The translations under genes and the position numbers were made by a program. From Aphidius gifuensis (taxonomy: Eukaryota > Arthropoda > Insecta > Hymenoptera > Braconidae), in contig NC_057788.1 of the NCBI RefSeq assembly GCF_014905175.1, positions 21,608,154 to 21,672,153 on the forward strand: 64,000 nt of DNA, given 5' to 3'. The notes below the pieces were generated by a model. The model was not told the origin of the DNA. It saw only the letters and a program-made list of their open reading frames with translations, and did no database searches. Within the stretch, counting starts at the first letter, position 1. Each line of letters starts with the position of its first letter. This document shows positions 10,091 through 22,000 of this stretch, in pieces.

Positions 10091-12612
10091 TCATACAGGC
10101 GTTTCAAATGTCACCTGAAAAATAAATTATTCATGTCATTAAATTTTTTAATTAAATTCTAATTAATATTTATGAAATCAATTTAATTACATAATTAATT
10201 TAATGTAAAATTAAAACTACAGTAAAATTTAAAAAAAAAAAAAAAAGAATACAATTGAGTAAAGAATTATTATTGTTTGTAATTTTTAAAAAATTTAATC
10301 ATAAGATCATAAAAGTTTGAGCTGTTTTATTATTATTTTTTATTATTATTCACTAAGTAAACTTTTTAGTAAAGTTCAAGTATCCTAGTAATAAGTTTAC
10401 TTGTTTAAATTAAATAACAAAAAGTTACAAGTACCTCACGGGCTGTTTTTTTTGAGCGTTTACGTTCCAGTTTTGGAGTTGTTTGTGGTAAAAGTGTATA
10501 ACTTCCACCAGTACCACCAACACTTCGTTGTCTCATAAAGGGTGAAGGATGAGTTACCGGTGGTGTACGTGGTGGTGGTGAAAAATTAACACCTTGAGTT
10601 AAAAGTGTATAGCCAGAACTTTGAGTTCCAATAAATGGAGAAGTTACAGGAAATTGAGTTGCAACTACAGGTGTCCAATATTGATGAGATACATGATGTG
10701 GTGAATTGTGGCCTATTGACAAATAAATCAATGATTATAATATAAAACTTTTTAATGATAGTATATTACAATTCTATACAAATTGATAATAATAATATAT
10801 TTAGCATACGTGGATTACTGTGTCGTCGTTGTGCTTTCCAGCCATCTGATCTAACTCGTCCAGCAATTTCAGTATATACAGCATCACAACTCATACTACG
10901 TGCAACACCTCTGTAAGGTGTAGATATAGCATGTTCATGAGCAGCAGCAACACCAGCTAACTGTTCATTTAGTGCATATAATTTTGTTGTTATGTCTTTA
11001 CCAATAAGAGTATTTAGCACAACTTTTAAAAGAGGTCTGTGTCTCAATACACGAAGCAGTTGTAATCTTGTCCAGCATATATATGTACAAGATTCATCAG
11101 CTCTAATTGTTACTTGGAAGACTTCATCGATATTTTCATGGGTTGCTTCCCATTCAGGTGAATCAACAAATTGATATGAACGGATATAATGAAGATGAGT
11201 ACCATCACATGTTACTTTCATTCTGAAAATAAAAATAAAAATTGTTAATTTAATTTAAATAAAAGAATTTTTTGTTTCGATATATATATTGGAATTTAGG
11301 AGATATATTGTTAGACTCACTTGCCACGTAGTAATATCGATAATCTTTCATCTGCTGGTGATACACCTTCAGTAGCATAAGTTTGACCAGAATCAAGATT
11401 TAATATTCTTGCTTCTTTAGCAAGTTCTTGAAAATGTTTTTTACTAATTCGATATGGTTTAAAAAGTTTAAGATAAAGTTCAGCTAGTTCAGGACTCAAT
11501 GCTGGTGGTAAAAAACGACATGCAAGAATAAGTGAATGAATTCCATTGAGTAAACCAAGTCCAAGACACCATAGCATTGCATCAAGTGCACAAATTGTCA
11601 TTCCAGCCCATAATGCTGATAGCATAAATCCTGCTGTTAACAGTGTTCGTAGAGCCAATACTGATGCCTTAAATGACCTCGGTACAAGAAATGCAGCAGC
11701 AAAAAAAATATTGGCAGTCTGTTAATAAAATAAAATAGTTTTGTTATTATAAAATAATAAATTATACACAATTTTTGCTTCAAATGATAAAAAATTGAAA
11801 TACATAACTACATTGATGAATAATTCATTTTATTCTATATGTAAAAATATGTTTTTTTGTCCGAGTAAATTTATAGTGCATTGATAATCAAATTAATTCA
11901 TTATTTCCATACGGACATATGAACACATGCATGTTATTTTGAATAAAAAAAAAAAAAGCAAAATTAATGCAGATCAAGATATATTTTGCATTGATTTTTT
12001 TGGCAACCATATATTGTAATTTGGAAAGGAGCGCCCTGAGTTATTGTTATTTACGAGTCAAAGGCGTGGATTTAGCCTACATTTGGACGTTGCATGTGAA
12101 TAGAGTATTTTACAAAACCGGAAAAGCAGAAGGCTCTATATCTTCTATATAGAATTTCTTTTATCTTTAGAAAAATTCAAAATGCTCTATATTCAAATGA
12201 AAATTGACCTACAGACCTTGTTCTACAATAAAAATAATTAAAGTATATATTAATTTTAAAAAAACATACAACTAGATGATGATCATTTTATTTTTTTTAC
12301 CTGAAAGAGTTTATGTTGTGCTGATTCCCAGTCATCACAATAACTACTAGGAATTTCGATTGTTGAATTAATTTTTTCAGTAACATTATTAACTTCAGTT
12401 GTATTCAAAGCATCAATTGAAAATTCAGTAAAATTTAAATCTCCAAATGAATAGTTACTGTATCCAAGACTTTTATCAATACTTGAAAATGTAAAATTAT
12501 AAGTCATTGATATTGTTGAATTGACAATTGGTGTTGTTGTTGTTATAACTGTAGATAATAAATTACTTGTGTTTGCCATTTTTAGTCTCAAACGAGTAAA
12601 AAGTCGAGCCAT
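10091..12612 (-). CDS. bves: Popeye domain-containing protein A (5 exons)
   Basis: Read on the minus strand, exons 12612-12301, 11718-11321, 11222-10810, 10712-10435 and 10114-10091 give 474 aa with consistent phases and GT-AG introns. The first 100 residues carry eight N-glycosylation sequons, as expected of the extracellular N-terminus of Popeye proteins. Three hydrophobic segments follow (about 107-190), then the cytosolic Popeye domain. The phosphate-binding cassette motifs for cAMP are canonical: DSPEW at 257-261 and FQVT at 272-275. Popeye proteins are plasma-membrane cAMP effectors of muscle and other excitable or epithelial cells. The C-terminal tail is Pro/Ser/Thr-rich and ends in a 24-base exon coding VTFETPV, a class I PDZ-ligand type end. 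The start is the first ATG of the exon. A non-coding 5' exon further upstream (donor near 14961) is possible. Confidence 0.85.
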
Positions 12613-15600
12613 GATTTTATCCTTCTAAATCTTTAACAAAAAAATTAATAGAAATAAATAATAATTCATTATAAACATGTATCATTTTTATTATGTCTAC
12701 AAGACATTTATCAGTATATTCAAGTCATTTTTAGAAAATTGAAAATAACAAGAAGAAACATGTTGAGAAAGGTAATATTATTATTTTTTTTTTTTGTTTG
12801 ATTATTCATTTTCTTCTTAGGTGTATGTAAAGTCAACAATTTTTCAGCCCAAATCATTAGTTCTGAAGTATAGTATGGGAACCTTTTTGACCCTTGTCAG
12901 CAATGAATATTGGGGATGGCGCGAGCGCTGTACGAACATGAGTATCGACCCTCTTTTGTCCCCTGCGTCTTTCACTTTTCCTCATTCCATATACATATAC
13001 TGTACAAAATGTATACCCTCTAGTCCTGTACTATAATACTTGATTTTTTTTTTTATTTTTTTACTCTTATTATTTGTGATTATCTTACATCTATTACGTA
13101 GTATGACCTCACACACAAATAACATTTATATATAGTTAGGCAGTATACAAATCATAACAAACTTTCTTTGTAACTCACGTATAATATAATCTATTCTAAA
13201 AACTTTATCTACATACACAAAGTTATCCCTTGAACTATGAAAATATTTTACGATTATTTCAGTCATTTTATGAACTTTATTTTATTTTTTTTTTTTTATA
13301 TAAAAAAATGTAGAATTTAAAAAAAAAAAACTATTTGAAAAGTTTTTTCTTTTTATGATAAAGTTTTATATATTTTTTTTTTTTTTACTATATATTTTCT
13401 GTCTTTAATTTTTTACAATAGTTGATTCATAGAACCTCAAGTTAAAACGATGATTTTTTTTTTTAACCTATATATTTTATCACAAAGTTTAAGGATATTC
13501 AGAAAAAAACTTGCTGCATTTTCCGGAAGCTGGGAGAATAAGTTGTTTACTTTATCAATTTTTTAACTATTTTGTTTTTATTTTGTAGTTATTTTTGATG
13601 AGTTGGGAAAAAAAATATAACAGCTATCAGTATGATAAAACATTTGAAAAAAAAAGCTCATAATATTTCTAGAACTCTATAATTGAATCAAAAAATATTT
13701 GGTTTGATAATTATCTGTTATATATAGTATTCTAGCTGATTAAAAAATCTTCAAAACAATACAAAAATAAAGTTTCTAGATAAAAAATTCATAAAGTGGT
13801 ATTTCATTGAGAAAAAAACTGTGAATTTTTATGCAGTAATATTTATGTGTTGTTTGGAGTAAGTAATTCATTGACAACAAAACTATTGAGTCAGCTTGAA
13901 AGCTCTTTCCGTCAGCTATGAGAAAATAAAGTTATATATCACTAACATAAAAAAAAAAAATATAGTGATAGTATATAAACGAGAGTCATTTGTTCAAGTC
14001 AAGTAATAGAAAAAAAATACCGCCTAAACAATTAGTGACTGTCATTTTTCGTTTCGGTCATAATTTTTATCTCAATGATAAATATCAACATAATAAATTT
14101 AATAAAATAACTGAATAAATATAAAAACGACTGTCAAAAAATGATTTATCATTAATGACAAAAGCAATTAACAATTTATTTTTATATTAAAAAAAAAGAT
14201 AAGCTAATCGTTCACAAAAAAATACTTGATTGTATTGCATGATTAATTTTTTGAAAGCCTCATTATTTCAAGTTTAAAAATCGTAAAATTATATATTCAT
14301 TTTATTGAACTGTATTTTTTACCAATTAAGTAGAAGCAGAAGTTAGTTAATGAGAATCGTTGAGGATAATAAAACAAAGTATTTCTACGCGTTGAATTTC
14401 TATGAATGATAATAGTACGTTTCGGTAGCTGGCTTTAAATTTATATTCTAATCAGCTTCAAAACTTTATCAAAATAAAATATCTAATGTAAAAATTAAAC
14501 CGAATAAAACATTGTCAATCATAATATAAAAGAAAATATTTAAATATTCATCAAATAAAAAATAAACAATGCTTATATTTTTTATTAAAAAAAAAAAAAG
14601 CATATTTTTTAGATTGGATTATATTATTTGTATTAAGATATAAATAATATTCATTCAAATAATAATGATATTGAATAAATGTCATGTTTCAATTTAAACC
14701 CATTCCATTAATATTTATAAATCAATATAATTTAAAAAGAAAAAACATTAATGCAATTGCCATGTCTCCACATATTTATGAAACAATAAATTTATTAAAT
14801 GAGTTTTAAAAAGTCAAACGGTTCTTAAAGTAAAAGTCAAACTAATAAATAAATGTTAAAAATAATTTTGATAATAATTTCTTCTTCTATGAGACATAAA
14901 TAAAAACAATTAAACAACAAAGTTTTTATATATATAAAAGTTAATGACAATTAAAACTTACGTAAAAAATTTGTTAAAGGATGTCCATGTTAATTTTTCA
15001 TCCACTGCAACAACAAACATTTCCACCTTCATGTCAGCTGCTTCAGTGTTTGTTTGTTAAATTGTCCAGGCAAACGTAATAATAAACGTTGAACCAGATA
15101 AATGTACAAATTATTCAAAATATTTTTAAATCTTCACTAGTTGTAACAGTTGAGTAGTAATGATGATAGTCATAGTAGAGATTGTACTAATAGTACTAGT
15201 GATAGTTGTTATTGTTGTTGTGACACTTCAAGTTGTACTAACATTCAATAATGTAGTAAAAAAATATTGAAGATCCGTCATGATAAATTAACTTTATTCA
15301 CAATATATAAAATCACATGTTTATCGCTTATTTTCCTTCTTCTCCATCCTTTCACAAGTAATCGAGATAATCTTTTTCTCGTCCTCTTCACTAAAATTCT
15401 CAAAGAAAACATTATGCACCAGTCATTGTATTGAAAAAAAAAAAAATAATATAAATTATTTTATATAAATGTTTATTGTTTAATATATATTTTAATATTT
15501 TTGTTTATGCAAAAATATTATTTCATTTTATAAATTATAATTAAGATAATATAAAAAAAAAAAAATATCTTGAGGTATTTTTAATTGATGATTATCTTGC

Positions 15601-17366
15601 CATTGATTGTCTTGAATAAAAACAGCATTTAATGTAAACACTGTTGTTGTTATGCCAATGGCATTGTTGTAAAATTAGATGAATTGATGTCCACCTTGCC
15701 ATATTCAAATGCAACATCATACAAATAGTGCATTGTTTACGATCAGCCCTCTATGTTTGTCTTCAAAGTTCATGAGTTCTGGAGTAGTGAAGGGGGTAGA
15801 AAAATAAACTGTTTGATTAGGGTTAGGAGAATTGTAAAGGGAGGGGAAAAAGGGACTAGGGTTAGACAAGAGGAAAGAGGTAAGGTACAGATTTGTGTTT
15901 ATATAATCTCAATAAATTTCTACCCACATATTAACAAGTTAAGATTTTATAATAATTAACGTTTAGTGTTATTGAGCTGTGTGCCACGAACCGATGCTCA
16001 TTCTCGACTAAAGCAACCCTCGCAACCCTCCATAAAAAATTGCACCACGCCCTCAAACAAAGGTGGCAGCACTGATTAAAAAATTAACATTACATATACC
16101 TTGTGATAGTCTTATCAATGAGTGATAGGTATTTTTTTTTCTAAATAATAATTTCTATTTAAATTTTTTTCAATTTTAAATCATCGATAAATAATTTGTT
16201 TGCTTTCATTTTTCAAGCTTTTTAATATTTTAATAAATTTAGGAGTTTGCTGTAGATATAAAGTATTTTTATTTCGTCAACTAAATGTTTAATAATATTT
16301 CAAATTTTTAATTGAGTCATTGAGTCATTGATAAGCTCAAAAAAAACCGTTCTTGTGACTGACTAAATATATTTCTATAGAAATCATTATTATCTTTGGA
16401 TAAGGGTGAATTATTTACGCATACGAAATTTTATTTTCATGCTTACACAACTGTTTTTTTTATTCTACGACTCTTAGCCAAGTATATTATTAAAAAAATT
16501 GAATGATAAAAATATAGAACGTATAAGTTCTGTATTTTATGTCTATACGTTATTTTCAAGATTGAAATCCAATTGGACAGTTAAGCACTAAAAAATAACC
16601 CATGTGGTATGTTGCTATGGTAATAAACAATTTTTTTTTATATTTATTGGATGGACAAGAGTGTAGAGAATAAAAAAAAAAATTGTAGTCAATGACATGA
16701 AAATATAAACTTGAGTTGATAGAGTAGATCAAGCTCCCTCGGTTTTGCTCGTTTTTTCTCGGGTCACCGATCATCACTACTTATGAAATAACTATTTACT
16801 AACATGCACACTTGGTTCTAAAAAATATCATTCATAATATATTGATACATTCTCATAAATTTATAGTTATTTAAAATTTAGATATTCTACACTATAGTTA
16901 TAGTTTAAATCATATTTTATGCATGCAAAGTTCAATTTTTACTTTTTTAAATATTAATGACAAAAGTGCCTGGGTAATAACACTTTGCTACAAAAAACCT
17001 TTGTAATTTTATAATTTTTTAAAGCTAGTAAAAGTATCAAAGTCAACAAAAATATGGGTGTGGTTTTTTTCATCCTTTTTTATCTTGAAAATTAAAATAC
17101 TATTGTCAAACATGAATAATCAACAACTTTATTGTTATAATAATTGTGTATATCAAACGAGATTACGAGCATTATTTGTGCTTTATAACAAAAATTTCTT
17201 ACATCTAATTATATATTTTGACACTATATCATGATTTTCATGTGCAATTAACGGTGTTTGTACATTTAATTTATCCAATATTTGTATAAAAATAATCCGG
17301 AAGACTATGAGATCAATTTTTTTTTCATGATCAATTACTATTAAATATATATAAATATAATTAATT
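12613..17366. other. Spacer between the two Popeye paralogues
   Basis: It contains the upstream region of Popeye gene A and the 3' side of Popeye gene B. The stretch 12840-13030 is richer in GC and may be promoter or leader. A minus-strand TTTAC|GTAAGT donor at about 14961 could end a 5' UTR exon of gene A. Two short telomere-like runs (TTAGGGTTAGG near 15817 and TAGGGTTAG near 15859) occur in a purine-rich stretch. The reading frames here are short, and no protein family was recognised. Confidence 0.45.
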
Positions 17367-18915
17367 TTACGTTTCATCAACAATTTCACAGCTATGATAT
17401 TTACTAGATGAATCCAGCCAACTTTCAATTCCACTTGATGCTAAGTCATCACATGATGGAAGTTCTGGAAGTGGTTCCATACTTGGTGCACCAAGTTTAG
17501 TAAGATTATTTCCTTGTCGTTCTATAAACATTAGATCATCACAAACTGTAATAATAAATCCAATAAGTTCTTATATAAAAAACTAACAATAATTAAATAT
17601 AATTATTAAAAACTACTTGCCATTATTGTTGGCTAATTTGTTATCTTTACGACGTATCAATGCTTGTCGTGATGCGCGTGGACTTCTATACTCACCACTT
17701 TTACCATGACCAGCACTAATTGACGGTAATCTTATATCCAAATGTGATCCTTTATCTGTTACGATCTGCAATAAATAATGATTGATTAAAATTCAAAAAT
17801 TTATTAGTTTTAGAAATGATCTGTTTTTTAATTTACCTTGTTATTCATTGTATATAATTTAGTAGCAATGTCACGTGCAATCAGGGTTGTTAATACTGTT
17901 GCTAAATATGTTTCTTTAGCTAATATATATTCAAGTGTTGTACGTTGCCAGTACAAATATCTGCATGAACTTGCAGCAACAATTGAAACCTAAATTTAAT
18001 AATATATAATTTTATAATACCATCAAAGTATAATAGAATAAAAAATTGATTCAAACAAAGATTAATTACTTTAAATTTATCATCAATTGATGCACGTGAA
18101 CTTTCAAATTCTGGTGAATCTAAAAATTCACATGGTAAAATTGGGTGAAGAAAATTTGACTCACTGAGAACATTAACTTTACCACTTAGTAATAAAGCTA
18201 ATCTATCTGTTTTAGTTAAATTTTGTATTGCATAAGCTTCACCAGCATGAAGAGACATTATTACAGCAAAATCTGGTGCCATTAATCTTTTAAATTGTGA
18301 ACGTGATACCTGTATAAATTAAAAAACCTATTAGACTGTTGATAATGAAATTTTTATATTAATAATTACCTTAAATGGAAAAAATAGTGTATGATAAACT
18401 TCTTCAAGTTCAGGATCAAATCTTATTGGTCGCATTTGATAAACAATGTACACTAGCTGACCAATATTTAACAAAAGAAAACTAAAATTCCATGAAAAAA
18501 TATCTGGAGCACATATCACATGCCATGCCCAGCCTGATAAGAGAATAAAACCTGTCAACAGTTTAATCAAAAGCAAATTAGTATTATTATTTTTTTATCA
18601 TCTGATCATCAAATAATTATAATAAATATTTAATTTGTTAATAAAACTTACCAACGATGAGAATTGAATGCATAAACAAAATTCCTTTTTTAGATGAAGG
18701 TGCTGAATAAGACAAAGCAAAACAAAAATTAGCCAGTTGAAAGAGTATATGTTGAGGTTCTTGCCATATACAAAGTCCTGGATTTGCTGTAATGAAAAAA
18801 ATTAAATGTTACATTGATTGTATTAAATATGAAAATAAAAAAATTATGAAATTCACTTACTTATTGATGTGATATTGTAGCTTATTAATGATTCATAACC
18901 CGGCATGGGACTCAT
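17367..18915 (-). CDS. Popeye domain-containing protein B (7 exons)
   Basis: Minus-strand exons 18915-18861, 18786-18652, 18551-18370, 18309-18070, 17989-17837, 17765-17621 and 17545-17367 give 362 aa. The N-terminus is short with one N-glycosylation sequon (NIT near residue 14), then three hydrophobic segments and a Popeye domain. It is a diverged tandem paralogue of the gene at 10091-12612: the cAMP-cassette motifs read DSPEF (188-192) and FKVS (203-206) instead of DSPEW and FQVT. Most introns are GT-AG. Intron 6 only keeps the frame if its donor is GCAAGT (17620 downward), making it a GC-AG intron; the nearby GT would lead straight to a stop. The tail is Ser/Pro-rich. It probably forms complexes with other Popeye proteins at the membrane; altered cAMP affinity is inference. 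Confidence 0.85.
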
Positions 18916-18962
18916 TTTTAATGTATCAAAATAAGAATAATATTTGACATGTGGATTGTTGT

Positions 18963-19015
18963 CACTTCATGGCTTGACCGACTGATTTGTTTTGATCGAA
19001 AAACACCCTTATATA
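18963..19015 (-). promoter_or_regulatory. TATA box, initiator and two-codon uORF of Popeye gene B
   Basis: On the minus strand TATATAAG begins at 19015 and the initiator TCAGT spans 18985-18981, so its A (18983) is 32 bases downstream, a textbook core-promoter spacing. The implied 5' leader is 68 bases. It contains an ATG at 18971-18969 followed by AAG and TGA, a minimal two-codon upstream ORF that could lower translation from the main ATG at 18915. Confidence 0.6.
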
Positions 19016-22000
19016 AAAAGATGGGGTGAAATATGCGCACCTCAATGTTCTCAAAGGACGCATGCTTCAATATTCAATCGATTCTCTTCCTTGTTATGAT
19101 AAAATAGAAAATAATACAAGTGGAATATCGTAAAGTTATCATGTGAGAAATGATAAAGACGACAATTTTTGATAACGAGATAACAGCATGATACTATTTT
19201 CAATATTTTAGCGTTAAAAAAATAAAATACTATTTGATAATTAACTGTTATATGCGCGAAATAACAGATAAACTATTTCAATTTATTTTATTTGCAGTAG
19301 AGTTGCTTCAAGTGTTGACTTATTTTGTTGATGAATTTCAATAACTGGCCATGTAATGTAATAACAATTAATCAACAATTATATACTAATTGATAATTGG
19401 CTACTACGTTTATACAGACAGACATTTTTTAATTGATGTTTTTTCACAAATAGGGTCGTTTAAAATAAAGATCTTGTAGGTGATAAATGACAATCATTGA
19501 TCTTGAAAATTAACAAAAAAAAATTACCATTGAATCTATTTAATATATTCTTCTTGCTTACGTGTAAACTGGACAGTCCAGTAGTATTGATTTTATTTTT
19601 TATATTTTGGTTCTTACAATCGACCTTCTTCATGTTATTTCGACTCAAACTATATAGTTCGATCTCTAATAAAAATAACATAAAAACGCACTACAAAATT
19701 TTCTTTTAGATATGACAATAATAAATGTTATTAACTCAAGAATAAGAGCAAAGGGAAAGCCGTCTAAAAAAAAAAGCAATAATGTCTCATACTGTCTGAA
19801 AAAAAAAACATAACGCAATAAGGTTAATTAATAATAACACCCATTGGTCACGAAAAAAAAGTGTGTTAATATATTCGTGGTTTAATGTAACATTTAATGA
19901 GCACATACATATATATCTATATTACATACACATGTTTTAGGTTGTTTATTTTGATTGACTGGATTTTTGCAATAAAATTGTACCGAAAAAGTTACTCGTA
20001 CAGTGATATGTACAGTGGGAGTGACGTAATCTGTCTAAACATCTTTGCGGGTGGGCTAAGCCAACAGAAAAAGAAAGTAAAGATAAAACAGATGGAGCTC
20101 GTTAACACAAAAATGTTCAATTTAGTTTTTCCCTCTTTTTTTTTTTTCTTTAATTATTAATTTGTGTTGTAATATATATACTTTTGATTTTCTTTCAGAT
20201 ATCTGCATGTCACGTGTATGTAATTGATTATATATTAGAAATAATATTAAGAGCTTTGTTAACTTTTATAGAAAAAGTAATAGTATAAGTCAGTGTACAT
20301 GTATATCATCGATCAGATATACGTTGAGAATTATATATTGCGTGTTGTTATGTAGAAATGAATTATTGAAAAATAACAGGGATTAATTTGGTACATTGCC
20401 AAAAATCATTCGGACTGTAAACCACAGATCATTAAATAACATTTATACAATTTTTTGTTTTGAGTTAAACTTTGTTCTATGAAATAATCTTAAACATTTA
20501 TTTAGGTATTTCGAACATAAAGCTCTTCGAATTGTTAATTAAATGTGAAGAGTTGTTTTGGTGATGCTACAAACTGACAAGTATATATTTGAAAAAATAA
20601 AATAAAAATCACTAATGAAATCTATTTGTAACGTATAATTTAAATTGTATAGGAATGACCTTTGGGATATTGAATAAAAAATAATATATTTATCAGTGAT
20701 TTTTGTAAATTGTAATTTCCTTTTACCGGAAACGAATTATATCAACATATTTCTAGTCTCATTCTGAGAAACTGTGTCAATTTGTTGATTCTAAAAAGTT
20801 TGAAAAATATAGGAAATGTTTATGGTTTGTAATAAGTTGAAAAGATAAATGTGACTGAAGACAGCAGTTTTCTTTATACTTTTATCTTTTGCTTTTTTAG
20901 TTGTCACTTTATTTTTTTTATACTACTTTTTTGTTGGAAAAAAATTATTTGTACTTAATGAGATCTTATTCAGAATTTTTATTCGTCATATAGAAATAAA
21001 AGTAAAAAAAAAAAAATACTTAATGTCCCCAACTGTGTTTCCGCATGACCAGGAAATTTTTTCAAAGCAAAATTACATAGTATGACTTGCGAAATAGTAT
21101 TGTTCTTTTTTTAGAAGTAATTTTCTTGTAATTTCCTATAAACTCAACTGGATAAATGACTTCATGAGATTGTATGTTTTCATTAGACTTCTTTTGATAT
21201 TTAAATGATTATGTCTTTGTAAATTTTTCCTTCACAATCTTACGTTCAAATTTGGACTTTATTTCTACAAAAATTGCCATGTGAATATAGATAAGAATCT
21301 TGCACACACCTACTCTTCTTTTATGTTGGCTTGACATATATGCGGAACAATTTTTGTCTATTGTCTCAAAAATCTCTTGATAAATCTATAGATACTGTTT
21401 ATTTTTCCAAGAGACCTTTGTGACAATATATAAACGACATTTGAAAAAGAAAATTTAAAGGAAGTTTACTTTAGTTTTTCAACTATTCATTACATTTTAT
21501 CAAAATAATAAGTCGAATCAATTATTTTCACCGTAGTGTAATGGGCTAGAATAATTAATCAAGATTATCATATCATCACAAAATAATTTCTCCAATTTAC
21601 TTTAATAAAATCTGTTTTAAATCAGGAAAAAATTAAAGTGAATTTTCTATTCGATTTACTCGTATTTCTTCAAACCTGCCACACAAAACAGTGAAAAATC
21701 CAAAGAAAAACAAAATTAATCAGAGAAATTATTTTTATACCAAAACAACAAACATTAAAGTTTAATAATTTTATTTTGCTTGATCTTTTTTGTGAGTTTA
21801 AATATACACATAAACATAAAAACAATAAAATTGCCTAGGCTAGCTATCACTGTCCAGTTTCGAACAAATCCATGTGTCGACACGTGAATAATTCTATATG
21901 TGATATTATACCAAGTTACAAAAGGGAGCTCAGAGAAATCTCCTGCCTAATTTGCAATTATTTAACTTAAAAAGTATTACTTTCATGATTTCCCTGAGGT

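Noticed and set aside
15753..15959. Short plus-strand frame in the Popeye spacer
   Set aside because: Low-complexity purine-rich sequence without splice or domain support.
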